A program made the position numbers and the translations under genes. Under the pieces are notes generated by a model, which worked only from the letters and a program-made list of their open reading frames with translations, was not told the origin of the DNA and did not search any database. A DNA stretch of 64,000 nucleotides, from the NCBI GenBank assembly GCA_039796935.1, contig JBDKIV010000131.1:5681-69680 (forward strand). Reading direction: 5' to 3'. Source of the stretch: VFMC01 sp039796935 (GTDB taxonomy: Bacteria > Actinomycetota > Acidimicrobiia > Acidimicrobiales > Ilumatobacteraceae). Positions 8,390 through 16,838 of this stretch are shown here, one piece after another; positions within the stretch are counted from its first letter, which is position 1, and the number at the start of each line of letters is the position of its first letter.

Positions 8390-9454
8390 GTGGTAGCCGC
8401 ACCCGTCCCTCCGTCGCTCGCACGGATCGCTTCACGGATCGACGTGCGACTCCGCAACCTCCTCGAGGCCGAGTCGGCTCGATGGTCCGAGTTCGATCCC
8501 GATCTCGGCGAGCCGATCCACGAGATCGGACGTCTCGTCCTGGCCGGCGGCAAGCGGCTACGCCCGGCGTTCACCCACTGGGGATTCGTCGGCGCCGGCG
8601 GCGACCCCGAGCACCCGTTGGTCGTCGATGCCGGGGCCGCCTTCGAGCTCATGCACGCCTTCGCGCTGTTCCACGACGACGTGATGGATGACGCGGCAAG
8701 CCGACGCGGGGCCCCGACCACGCACGTGCGCTTCGCCGAGCACCATCACGACGGTGACTGGGCGGGCGAGGCACGACGCTTCGGCGAGGGAGTCGCCATC
8801 CTCGTCGGCGACCTGGCATTCGTCTATGCCGATCTCCTGCTCAGCGATGCGCCACGCGAGGCCTGGGCGATCTGGAACGAACTGCGGATCGAACTGAACA
8901 TCGGCCAGATCCTCGACATCCTCGGCGGCGTCCGTAACGACCGTCGACTCGACAAAGCCCAGCGGATCTGCCGCTACAAGAGCGGCAAGTACACCATCGA
9001 ACGCCCGCTCCATCTCGGTGCGGTGCTCGCTGCACCCGAGCGCGCCGACGAACTGCTGCCGATCCTCAGCGCCTACGGGCTGCCGCTCGGCGACGCGTTC
9101 CAGATGCGAGACGACGTCATGGGGGCCTTCGGTGATCCGTCGGTGACGGGCAAGCCCGTCGGCGGGGACCTGCGCGAGGGCAAGCCGACACCCCTGCTCG
9201 CCCGAGCGGTCGACGCCGCCAGCCCCGCCCAGCGATCGGTGCTCGACCGCGTCGGTCGAGCCGATCTCTCCGACTCGGAGGTCGCCGACATCCAACAGGT
9301 CATCGTCGACACCGGTGCCCTCGCCGACCTCGAGGCGACCATCGCCTCGTTGACGGACGCCGCGCTCACCGCCATCTCGGCCGCGCCGATCACCGCCGAG
9401 GCACGGGATGAACTCGTGCAACTCGCCCACTTCGTGAGCTGGAGGCAGACGTGA
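8390..9454 (+). CDS. crtE: Geranylgeranyl diphosphate synthase-like polyprenyl synthase
   Basis: Cytoplasmic trans-isoprenyl diphosphate synthase that supplies the C20 precursor for carotenoids. It has 354 residues, usual length. Motifs: GGKRLRP near residue 55, first Asp-rich motif HDDVMDD near 95, a KSGKYT segment near 200 and second Asp-rich motif MRDDVMG near 240. The frame is open further upstream, but the GTG at 8390 with a TAGCCT box 7 nt before it gives a standard N-terminus. It is the first gene of the crt operon and overlaps crtI by 4 bp (GTGA). Exact chain length (C15, C20 or longer) is inferred from the neighbours rather than seen. Confidence 0.9.
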   Translation: MVAAPVPPSLARIASRIDVRLRNLLEAESARWSEFDPDLGEPIHEIGRLVLAGGKRLRPAFTHWGFVGAGGDPEHPLVVDAGAAFELMHAFALFHDDVMDDAASRRGAPTTHVRFAEHHHDGDWAGEARRFGEGVAILVGDLAFVYADLLLSDAPREAWAIWNELRIELNIGQILDILGGVRNDRRLDKAQRICRYKSGKYTIERPLHLGAVLAAPERADELLPILSAYGLPLGDAFQMRDDVMGAFGDPSVTGKPVGGDLREGKPTPLLARAVDAASPAQRSVLDRVGRADLSDSEVADIQQVIVDTGALADLEATIASLTDAALTAISAAPITAEARDELVQLAHFVSWRQT

Positions 9455-10938
9455 CGCGAGCGCTCGACGTGGTGGTCATCGGTGCGGGCCTCGGCGGACT
9501 GTCGGCTGCTGCCCACCTGAGCCGCCAGGGCCACCGCGTGTCGGTCGTCGAACGGGAGCGGATCCCCGGAGGCCGGGCCGGCATGATCGCCGAGCATGGC
9601 TTCCGGCTCGACAACGGCCCGACCGTGCTGACGATGCCGGGCCTGCTCGCCGATGCGTTCTCGGCGGCCGGCGCCGACATGGCCGATTTCATCACGATCG
9701 ACAAGGTCGATCCCATGTATCGGGCGTGCTACGCCGACGGATCGACGCTCTTCGTGCGTCACGGACGCGAGGCAATGACCCAGGAGATCCGCGAGTTCGC
9801 GAACGCGAAGGAGGCGGAGGCGTTCGGGCGGTTCTGTGATTGGCTCGAGCGCCTCTACCGGGTCGAGATGGCCCACTTCATCGATGCCAACTTCGATTCG
9901 GTCCTCGACCTGATCAAGCCGTGGCGGGCCGGGCTCGAACTGGTCCGGCTGGGCGGATTCGGCAAGCTCGGTCGCAAGGTGGCGAGCTTCTTCGACGACG
10001 AGCGCCTCCAGCGGATCTTCAGCTTCCAGTCGATGTACGCCGGACTCGCCCCCTACGAGGCACTGTCGCTGTATGCCGTCATCACCTACATGGACTCCGT
10101 CGAGGGGGTCTTCGTCCCACGCGGGGGCATGCACGCCATGGCCACCGGCCTGGCCGAGGCGGTCGAGAAGGCGGGAGTCTCGATCCGCTACGACGCGCCG
10201 GTCACCCGCATCCTGCGCGGTGGTGACGGCGCAGTCACCGGAGTCGAACTGGGCGGGGGCGAACGACTTCGCGCCGAGGTGGTGGTGTGCAATCCCGACC
10301 TCCCCGTCGCCTACCGCACGTTGCTGGGCGGCGTCGACGCGCCACGGGCGGCACGCAGGGGGACGTACTCACCCAGTTGTCTGCTGTGGGTGGCGGGCGT
10401 CCGAGGCCTGCCCCCGGCCGATGCGGCTCACCACAACATCCATTTCGGGCGCGACTGGGACTCGTCCTTCCGGGCCCTCATCCACGACGGCGTCCGCATG
10501 CCCGACCCGTCGATCCTCGTCACGCTGCACAGCCTCGACGACGCGAGCCTCGCCCCCGAAGGATGCAGCAGCATCTACGTGCTCGAGCCGACCCCCAATC
10601 TCGACGGGCGGATCGACTGGGGCCGAGAGCGGGACCGGATCGTCGAGTCGTTGCGAGCGCAGGTGTCGTCGCTCGGCTACCCCACCGACGTCGTCGTCGA
10701 GCGCATCTACGACCCACTCGACTGGGAAGCGATGGGGATGGAGCGGGGGACGCCGTTCGCGCTCGCACACACCTTCCGCCAGACGGGACCTTTCCGGCCG
10801 AACAACGTCGACGGTCGCGTACCCGGGTTGGTGTTCGTCGGCTCGTCGACCGTTCCCGGTGTGGGTGTGCCCATGGTGCTCGTCTCGGGCAAGTTGGCCG
10901 CCCAGCGTGTCGCGCAGTTCGCGGAGCAACGACGGTGA
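9451..10938 (+). CDS. crtI: Phytoene desaturase (CrtI-type)
   Basis: FAD-dependent, membrane-associated desaturase that converts phytoene stepwise to lycopene or related polyenes. It has 495 residues, normal for CrtI. The N-terminal dinucleotide-binding motif is VVIGAGLGGLSAA with the downstream ERERIPGGRAG segment; the C-terminal FAD motif is VGSSTVPGVGVPMVL. The GTG start overlaps the crtE stop by 4 bp and its own stop overlaps crtB in the same way, so translation is probably coupled. A second CrtI-like gene lies three genes downstream; this copy sits next to crtB and is the more likely phytoene desaturase. Confidence 0.9.
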   Translation: MTRALDVVVIGAGLGGLSAAAHLSRQGHRVSVVERERIPGGRAGMIAEHGFRLDNGPTVLTMPGLLADAFSAAGADMADFITIDKVDPMYRACYADGSTLFVRHGREAMTQEIREFANAKEAEAFGRFCDWLERLYRVEMAHFIDANFDSVLDLIKPWRAGLELVRLGGFGKLGRKVASFFDDERLQRIFSFQSMYAGLAPYEALSLYAVITYMDSVEGVFVPRGGMHAMATGLAEAVEKAGVSIRYDAPVTRILRGGDGAVTGVELGGGERLRAEVVVCNPDLPVAYRTLLGGVDAPRAARRGTYSPSCLLWVAGVRGLPPADAAHHNIHFGRDWDSSFRALIHDGVRMPDPSILVTLHSLDDASLAPEGCSSIYVLEPTPNLDGRIDWGRERDRIVESLRAQVSSLGYPTDVVVERIYDPLDWEAMGMERGTPFALAHTFRQTGPFRPNNVDGRVPGLVFVGSSTVPGVGVPMVLVSGKLAAQRVAQFAEQRR

Positions 10939-11816
10939 CCGCGCCAGCACCGGTGGTGACCCTCGAGGAGAGTTACGCGCGGTGCCGCGAACTGAACAAG
11001 CGGTACGGCACGACCTACTACTGGAGCACCAAGGTGCTGCCGAAGGTGAAGCAACACCACGTCTGGGCGCTCTACGGGTTCTGTCGCTACGCCGACGACA
11101 TCGTGGACGACCTCGGCCCGGCACCGGTCGAGCAGCGCGCTGACGCCCTCCGCGAGTTCGGTGATCGCTTCTTCGCCGACGTCGAACGCGGCGCGTCCTC
11201 CGATCCGGTTCTCAAGGCGGTCGTCCACACGGTGAAGGCATTCGACATCGACCTCGACTGCTTCCGACGCTTCCTGCGCAGCATGACGATGGACCTGACG
11301 GTCACCGAGTACGACACCTGGGCCGACCTGTGCGAGTACATGGACGGTTCGGCAGCCGTGATCGGCGAGATGATGCTGCCCATCCTCGAACCCCTCCAGC
11401 CCGAGGCCCTGCCTCACGCTCGCGACCTGGGTGATGCCTTCCAACTCACCAACTTCTTGCGCGACATCGCCGAAGACCTCGACCGCAGCCGTCAGTACGT
11501 CCCGCAAGAGGACCTGCGGCGGTTCGGGGTCGACCTCACCGAGCGCCGGGTCACACCGCAGTTCGTCGAGCTGATGCAGTTCGAGATCGCTCGATGCCGG
11601 GCGCTGTACGCATCGGCCGATCTGGGACTGGCCATGCTCCCGCCCCAGTCGGCGCGCTGCATCCAGGCCGCGCGCGTCCTGTACGGGCGCATCCTCGACA
11701 AGATCGAGGCCCAGGACTACGACGTGTTCTCGAAGCGGGCGAGGGTGTCGACCGCCGAGAAGGCAGCAATGGTCGCCCGGCTCATGCGGCCCTCCGGTCG
11801 CTCGTCGCGGTCATGA
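10935..11816 (+). CDS. crtB: Phytoene synthase
   Basis: Condenses two geranylgeranyl diphosphates head-to-head to phytoene, the first committed carotenoid step. The product has 293 residues. Both Asp-rich substrate motifs are present: YADDIVDD near residue 53 and DLGDAFQLTNFLRDIAED near 165, as well as the signature RQYVP. The frame is open upstream, but the GTG at 10935, overlapping the crtI stop by 4 bp, gives the family N-terminus (TLEESYARCREL). A squalene or diapophytoene synthase is the other option; the crtE/crtI context favours phytoene synthase. Confidence 0.92.
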   Translation: MTAPAPVVTLEESYARCRELNKRYGTTYYWSTKVLPKVKQHHVWALYGFCRYADDIVDDLGPAPVEQRADALREFGDRFFADVERGASSDPVLKAVVHTVKAFDIDLDCFRRFLRSMTMDLTVTEYDTWADLCEYMDGSAAVIGEMMLPILEPLQPEALPHARDLGDAFQLTNFLRDIAEDLDRSRQYVPQEDLRRFGVDLTERRVTPQFVELMQFEIARCRALYASADLGLAMLPPQSARCIQAARVLYGRILDKIEAQDYDVFSKRARVSTAEKAAMVARLMRPSGRSSRS

Positions 11817-12574
11817 GGATTCCGACCAGGGCCATTCCCGCGGCCCTCACCCTGGCAGGCATGATCGCCACTCCGCTGGCTCGCCGCGGCGGGCCAGTCC
11901 GGCGGGCGCTCAGCACCGTCGTCGTCGGTGGCCTGTTCGCCACCACGACCTCGGCAGCGCAGCGTCGTTGGGGACCGACCCGCACGGCTGCGGCAGCCGG
12001 CGCGACCACCGCGGTCACCGCCGTCGTCGAGCGTGTCGGCACCGCATCGGGCGTCCCGTTCGGCGGCTATCGCTACACCGCTGCGCTGCGGCCCCAGGTG
12101 CGCGGCGTGCCCGCCATCGTGCCGATGGCATGGTTCGCGATGGCGCTCCCGGCGCGCGAGACCGCCCACCGGGTGCTCGGGGTCCGCTCCGATCCGCTGC
12201 GCCGCATCACACTCGGCGCCCTCGCACTGACCGCATGGGATCTGTTCCTCGACCCGCAGATGGTCGGCGAGGGGTACTGGGAATGGTCGAAGCCAGGCCG
12301 GTATCGCGGGATCCCGCTCAGCAACTTCGTCGGCTGGTTCATCACCGGGCTCGGTGTGATGACGCTGCTCGAGGTGCTCCTGCCTCCCGACGAAGGCGGC
12401 GGCGCCGACCCCGAACTCGTCGGGGAGTACGCGGTCATGGCGGCGATGGAGACCGTGGGTTTCGCGGTCTTCTTCCGCGACCGGCTCGTCGCCGCGGTCG
12501 GCGGGATCGGCATGGTGCCCATTGCCGCAGCTGCGACGGCGCAGGCGCTGCGCTGGCGGCGGCGGCGTGGCTGA
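11813..12574 (+). CDS. cruF: Carotenoid 1',2'-hydratase-like membrane protein (CruF/DUF422 family)
   Basis: Membrane protein of 253 residues with about six hydrophobic segments, matching the CruF/DUF422 carotenoid biosynthesis family. Diagnostic segments are GVPFGGYRYT, AWDLFLDPQMV, and GYWEW followed by GIPLSNFVGW. CruF enzymes hydrate the end group of acyclic or monocyclic carotenoids, and the hydroxyl is often glycosylated afterwards. It overlaps crtB by 4 bp (ATGA) and the next desaturase by 8 bp. The glycosyltransferase two genes on fits a CruF-then-sugar route. The exact substrate (lycopene, or a monocyclic gamma-carotene if a cyclase exists elsewhere) is not visible. Confidence 0.8.
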   Translation: MRIPTRAIPAALTLAGMIATPLARRGGPVRRALSTVVVGGLFATTTSAAQRRWGPTRTAAAAGATTAVTAVVERVGTASGVPFGGYRYTAALRPQVRGVPAIVPMAWFAMALPARETAHRVLGVRSDPLRRITLGALALTAWDLFLDPQMVGEGYWEWSKPGRYRGIPLSNFVGWFITGLGVMTLLEVLLPPDEGGGADPELVGEYAVMAAMETVGFAVFFRDRLVAAVGGIGMVPIAAAATAQALRWRRRRG

Positions 12575-14024
12575 CCCGCGACGTCGCGTCGTCGTCGTCG
12601 GAGGGGGCGTGGGCGGGCTCGCCACGGCGATCCGCCTCGGTGCCGCCGGCCACGACGTCACCGTGATCGAGCGAGCGGCGGAGGCAGGCGGCAAGCTCGC
12701 AGTTCGCGAGCGCGACGGATTCTCGTTCGACATCGGACCATCGCTCGTCACCCTGCCACACGTCTTCGACGAACTGTTCCGTGCCGCCGGCTCGTCGCTG
12801 GCCGACGAGGTCGACCTGGTCCGGCTCGATCCACAGTTCCGCTACCGCTGGGCGGACGGCTCGACCATGACCATGCGCGACGACGGCTGTGACGAGCCGG
12901 GCTATCGCGAGTTCGTCGATCACGGCCGACAGATCTGGGAGACCAGCGAGCGCACGTTCTTCGCAGGTCCGATGGGGTCGCCCCTGTCGCTCGTTCGGCG
13001 CATGCGCAGCCCGCTCGACCTCGCCCGCATCGACCCGATGCGCACGCTGGCCCGATCGGCCGAGCGGACCTTCCGCGACCCGCGGATGGTGCAGTGGGCC
13101 GGACGGTACGCCACCTACTCGGGGTCGTCCCCGTACCGCGCGCCGGCGACCCTCGCCTGCATCGCGCACGTCGAGCACGAGTTCGGCTGCTGGTACCCGG
13201 TCGGCGGGCTCGGCGCCCTGCGCGACGCGTTCGTGCGAGTCGCCGATCGGGTCGGGGTCGAGATTCGCTGTGCGACCGAGGTGACCGCCATCAGCGCCGG
13301 CACCGACCGGGTCGATGGGGTCCGTCTGGCCGACGACACCTCGGTGCCTGCCGACATCGTCGTGTCGAACGCCGACGCCACCCACCTCTACCGAGATCTC
13401 CTTCCCGACCGCCGAGCACTTCGTCGGGTGACGCGAGCGGCTCCCTCGACCAGCGGCTTCGTGGTGCTCGCCGGTGTCCGCGGGCACACGACCGACCTGG
13501 CGCATCACAACATCTGGTTCAGCGCCGACTACGGGCGCGAGTTCGGGCAACTGGCGGCCGGGGCGCTGGCCGACGACCCGACCATCTACGCCTGCGTCAG
13601 TTCGGTGACCGACCGGACCCAGGCGCCGGACCGACACGAGAACTGGTTCCTCCTGGTCAACACGCCCGCGGGCGCGAGCGTCGACGCCGAACGGTACGAG
13701 GCACTCGTCCTCGATCGGCTGGCGGCGCACGGCACCGACCTGCGCGACCGCCTGGTGTTCACCGAGACGATCACGCCGAGCGATCTCGAGCAGCGATACC
13801 GGTCGCCGGGCGGTGCGATCTACGGGACATCGTCGGACGGCCGTCGCGCCGCATTCCGCCGACCGGCCAACCGTGGATGCCGGAGCGGTCTGTACCTGGT
13901 GGGCGGGAGCAGCCACCCCGGTGGCGGGCTGCCCCTGGTGACGATGAGCGCCCGGATCGTGGCCGACATGGTGACGGCGGACATCGCCGCAGGGACGGGC
14001 GAGCGTACGGGGCGGCGGCGGTGA
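12567..14024 (+). CDS. Second CrtI-like carotenoid desaturase/oxidase (CrtD- or CrtO-like)
   Basis: FAD-dependent carotenoid-modifying oxidoreductase of 485 residues, paralogous to crtI. The N-terminal motif VVVVGGGVGGLATA is followed by ERAAEAGGKLA; the C-terminal FAD motif is LVGGSSHPGGGLPLV. The GTG at 12567 lies 8 bp inside cruF and yields the family N-terminus. Such second copies introduce a 3,4-double bond (CrtD), add terminal oxygen (CrtO/CrtNb-like) or share the desaturation. With cruF and a glycosyltransferase adjacent, a CrtD-type 3,4-desaturation of a hydroxylated acyclic end is the best reading, but the assignment is inference. Confidence 0.8.
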   Translation: MADPRRRVVVVGGGVGGLATAIRLGAAGHDVTVIERAAEAGGKLAVRERDGFSFDIGPSLVTLPHVFDELFRAAGSSLADEVDLVRLDPQFRYRWADGSTMTMRDDGCDEPGYREFVDHGRQIWETSERTFFAGPMGSPLSLVRRMRSPLDLARIDPMRTLARSAERTFRDPRMVQWAGRYATYSGSSPYRAPATLACIAHVEHEFGCWYPVGGLGALRDAFVRVADRVGVEIRCATEVTAISAGTDRVDGVRLADDTSVPADIVVSNADATHLYRDLLPDRRALRRVTRAAPSTSGFVVLAGVRGHTTDLAHHNIWFSADYGREFGQLAAGALADDPTIYACVSSVTDRTQAPDRHENWFLLVNTPAGASVDAERYEALVLDRLAAHGTDLRDRLVFTETITPSDLEQRYRSPGGAIYGTSSDGRRAAFRRPANRGCRSGLYLVGGSSHPGGGLPLVTMSARIVADMVTADIAAGTGERTGRRR

Positions 14025-15169
14025 TGTCCGTGCGGATCCGGCCACTGCTCGTGTTCCGTCTCGCTGCTGCAGTGCTCGCCCTGTCGCGCCTCGCGACCGC
14101 AGCGCGTCGACGCCCGCCCCTGACGGCAGACGATGCGACCGCACACGATGAGGCCCGCGACGATCCGAGCCGGCCGACGACCGACGGCGAACCGCTGAAC
14201 GGCACCGTCTCGATCAGCGTCGTGGTTCCCGCCCGCGACGAGGCCGCCCGGATCGGCCCCCTCCTCACCGCCCTCGTCGACGCACCGGGCATCGGCGAGG
14301 TGATCGTGGTCGACGACGAGAGCACCGACGGCACGGCCGAACTGGCCCGCGCCGGCGGGGCGACCGTGGTGGCCGGACAGCCGCTCCCCACCGGTTGGGC
14401 CGGCAAGGCCTGGGCCCTCCAACAGGGGATCGACGCAGCGTCCGGAGCCTGGGTGGTCACGCTCGATGCCGACACCCGCCCATCGCCGGTGCTGCCACTC
14501 GCCCTCGTCACCCGTGCCCGCGCCGAGCACCTGCACTTCGTCACCGTCGGCGGCCGGTTCGAGTGCCCCACACCGGGTGCCCAGTGGCTGCACGCGGCGA
14601 TGCTGACCACGCTCGTGTACCGCTTCGGTGCCGCTGGTCGGGCCGACGAGGTGCCCGCCCACCGGCACCTCGCCAACGGCCAGTGCATGGCGTTCGAGCG
14701 CGAACGACTGGCGGCGGCCGGCGGACTCGGTGCGGTCTCGGGTCATGTGGTCGAAGACGTCGCGCTGGCGCGCCACCTGGCGGCCGCCGGATGGTCGGTC
14801 GCGATGGTCGACGGGCCGGATCTCCTGACGACGCGCATGTACGACACGCTGCGACAGACGGCCACGGGATGGGGACGCTCGCTGGCGCTGCCCGGCGTCG
14901 AACCGCGGTGGCGGCAGGTGATCGACCTGCTGGTCGTCGTGTTCGCCCAGTCGCTGCCGATCCCCCGGGTCCTCTTCCGACGTGGCGACCTGCTCGACAT
15001 CGTGCTCGTCGCCACGCGCCTCGGGACCCTGGCGGGCACGGCGCAGGCCTACCAACGACCGCGGACCGCGTACTGGCTGTCGCCGCTGGCAGACCTACCT
15101 GCCGCCGTGCTGCTCGCCCGGGGGGTCGTCACGCGTCGGCAGTCGTGGCGGGGTCGTCGGTACGGCTGA
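14024..15169 (+). CDS. Family 2 glycosyltransferase (CruC/HpnB-like)
   Basis: Membrane-linked GT2 enzyme of 381 residues, probably adding a sugar to the carotenoid hydroxyl created by the CruF-like protein. It has an N-terminal hydrophobic segment, a GT-A domain beginning ISVVVPARDE, the nucleotide-sugar motif VVDDESTDGT, the DxD motif LDADTRP, an acceptor-side EDVALARHL motif and C-terminal hydrophobic helices. WAGKAWALQQG resembles hopanoid-type (HpnB) and carotenoid (CruC) glycosyltransferases. The ATG at 14024 overlaps the previous stop by 1 bp. Its 3' end overlaps the convergent plsY by 41 bp. It ends the crtE-to-GT operon. Confidence 0.8.
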   Translation: MSVRIRPLLVFRLAAAVLALSRLATAARRRPPLTADDATAHDEARDDPSRPTTDGEPLNGTVSISVVVPARDEAARIGPLLTALVDAPGIGEVIVVDDESTDGTAELARAGGATVVAGQPLPTGWAGKAWALQQGIDAASGAWVVTLDADTRPSPVLPLALVTRARAEHLHFVTVGGRFECPTPGAQWLHAAMLTTLVYRFGAAGRADEVPAHRHLANGQCMAFERERLAAAGGLGAVSGHVVEDVALARHLAAAGWSVAMVDGPDLLTTRMYDTLRQTATGWGRSLALPGVEPRWRQVIDLLVVVFAQSLPIPRVLFRRGDLLDIVLVATRLGTLAGTAQAYQRPRTAYWLSPLADLPAAVLLARGVVTRRQSWRGRRYG

Positions 15170-15710
15170 GCGCGGCCTGCGCGAACCGGACGCCGATGAG
15201 GGTCATCAGGCACCCGGTCGCGGCGGTCCGGTAGGGGCCCTCGATCACCAACTGGACGACCGGGAACAGGAACACACCGGCACGGGCACCCCAGGCGAAC
15301 GAGCGCGCCACCGTCACCGACACCAGCACCACCACCGACACGAGTGCTGCCAGCGGCGACAGCACACAAGCGGCGCCGACGAAGGTGAGGATGCTCCGCC
15401 CGCCACGGAAGCGATCGAACACCGGCCAGGCATGACCCACCATCGCCGCGAAGCCACCCACGTATCCGAGCCACCACCCACCCGGCGGGGCGACGAGCAG
15501 ACCGATGCCCGCCGCAGCTGCGCCTTTCAGGACGTCACCGGCGAACACGGGCAGCGCTGCTCGCCGGCCCAACGTCTCCTTGGCGTTCCAGTAGCCCGGG
15601 TTGCGGTCACCGACGGTTCGCAGATCACGGCCGGTCGCCAGCCGCGCCACGGGCACCGAGCCGAGCAGATAGCCGACCACCACCGTGACGATGAGTTCCA
15701 CGGCTGCCAT
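15129..15710 (-). CDS. plsY: PlsY-like acyl-phosphate:glycerol-3-phosphate acyltransferase
   Basis: Integral membrane enzyme of 193 residues that would acylate glycerol-3-phosphate from acyl-phosphate in the first step of phospholipid synthesis. Family motifs: YLLGSVPVARL near the N-terminus, GDVLKG in the first loop, GHAWPVF and the phosphate-binding-like FRGGRSILT. The last deviates from the usual GGKGVAT, so activity should be regarded with some caution; it may be a second, divergent copy. Its ATG shares the CATG at 15708-15711 with the divergent crtA-like gene, and its 3' end overlaps the glycosyltransferase, so it is wedged into the carotenoid cluster without any free intergenic DNA. Confidence 0.75.
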   Translation of the reverse strand: MAAVELIVTVVVGYLLGSVPVARLATGRDLRTVGDRNPGYWNAKETLGRRAALPVFAGDVLKGAAAAGIGLLVAPPGGWWLGYVGGFAAMVGHAWPVFDRFRGGRSILTFVGAACVLSPLAALVSVVVLVSVTVARSFAWGARAGVFLFPVVQLVIEGPYRTAATGCLMTLIGVRFAQAALSRTDDPATTADA

Positions 15711-16419
15711 GCTGGCACCTGTGCACGGCATCGCCTCGTTCCATCTGGTGCGCGAGCAGCGCGCCCTGCGCGCCCTGTCGCGGCTCGGCACCGATCGGGT
15801 TCGGCTGCGATCGGTCGACGGACTGCGATTCTGGCGACTGCTCGGCACCGGTGCCGCGAGCCACACGGGGCCGGGGGTCGACCCGCACCGCAGCGCGTTG
15901 TTCGCACTGTGGGACGACGAGGGCGACCTCGACCGCTTCATGGAACGGATGGCCGAGCGGTGGGCCGGCGCAGACGAGTCGTGGCACGTCCGTCTGCGCG
16001 CCGCGGGAGGGCACGGATCGTGGCGCGGCGTCGAGGTGCTCACCCACCTGCAGCCCGCCCGGGCCGCCGGGGGACCCGTGGCGATCATCACCCGCGCCGA
16101 TGTCCGTGTCCGGTCGTGGAGGGCCTTCCGCGCCGTGGGGCCGGCGATCAGCGACGAACTGCAGACCGCCGACGGACTGCTCGACGTCGTCGCCATCGGC
16201 GAGGCCCCCGCCGGCCGTCAGGGAACCTTCAGCCTGTGGCGTGACGTCGCGGCGGCGCGGGCCTTCGCCCACCGACTGCCCGAACATGCAGCAGTCGTGC
16301 GCCGTACGCGCACCGAGCAGTGGTACGGCGAAGAGATGTTCGCCCGGTTCGAGCCCTACGACTCGACCGGTACGTGGGACGGGCGCGACCCGCTGCGCAC
16401 GGGAACCAGCATCCCGTAA
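15709..16419 (+). CDS. crtA: Spheroidene monooxygenase-like protein (CrtA family)
   Basis: Protein of 236 residues related to CrtA, the heme-type monooxygenase that adds keto groups to acyclic carotenoids such as spheroidene. The family pattern is an N-terminal HLVREQRALRAL segment in place of the purple-bacterial start, a central VAIITRADVR strand and the C-terminal AFAHRLPEHAAVVRRTR and WYGEEMFARFEP blocks. In-frame starts lie at GTG 15685, ATG 15691 and ATG 15709; the last fits the fold best but gives a start codon shared with plsY on the other strand. The 3' end overlaps crtZ by 64 bp. A keto-carotenoid product is plausible. Confidence 0.75.
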   Translation: MLAPVHGIASFHLVREQRALRALSRLGTDRVRLRSVDGLRFWRLLGTGAASHTGPGVDPHRSALFALWDDEGDLDRFMERMAERWAGADESWHVRLRAAGGHGSWRGVEVLTHLQPARAAGGPVAIITRADVRVRSWRAFRAVGPAISDELQTADGLLDVVAIGEAPAGRQGTFSLWRDVAAARAFAHRLPEHAAVVRRTRTEQWYGEEMFARFEPYDSTGTWDGRDPLRTGTSIP

Positions 16420-16826
16420 GGCGCCGCGTTACCCCGATGGTGCTCGCGATGGGCCTCGGCGAGACGTTCGAGGACCGGAACGGTGCGGTCACCGAACAGC
16501 GGTACACGGCGGTGGATGTACACGTCGTGCACGAACGCATAGGCGACGCCGTACACGGTGACGCCGACACCGACCGGCACGACGAACCCCATGCCCGGCA
16601 CGTTGAACCCCACGGCGAAGCCGATCATGACCACACCGGCGAACATCACCGGGAACCAGTCGTTCGCTTCCCAGCGCTCCCGACGCCCGGCACGCATCCG
16701 CCGATGGTGCGACCGGTGCAGCACCATCCCCCGGCCGTGCATGACGGCTCGATGCGCCCACGCCGTGAACGGTTCCATCAGCACGAACGCTGCCAGGGCG
16801 ACGGCCACGTCGGTCACCTCGGTCAC
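16356..16826 (-). CDS. crtZ: Beta-carotene hydroxylase (CrtZ family)
   Basis: Di-iron membrane hydroxylase of 156 residues that adds 3-hydroxyls to beta-ionone rings. The histidine boxes are all present: HRAVMH, HRSHH, HDVYIH and HREHH, with four hydrophobic stretches between them. The GTG at 16826 is the start; the gene follows an alpha/beta hydrolase stop by 12 bp on the same strand, so it is probably the last gene of a hydrolase-hydrolase-crtZ operon. No lycopene cyclase is encoded in the window, although CrtZ needs a cyclised substrate; a cyclase must lie elsewhere or the enzyme acts on something else. Confidence 0.88.
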   Translation of the reverse strand: MTEVTDVAVALAAFVLMEPFTAWAHRAVMHGRGMVLHRSHHRRMRAGRRERWEANDWFPVMFAGVVMIGFAVGFNVPGMGFVVPVGVGVTVYGVAYAFVHDVYIHRRVPLFGDRTVPVLERLAEAHREHHRGNAAPYGMLVPVRSGSRPSHVPVES

Positions 16827-16838
16827 CCTAGCGCTGCC

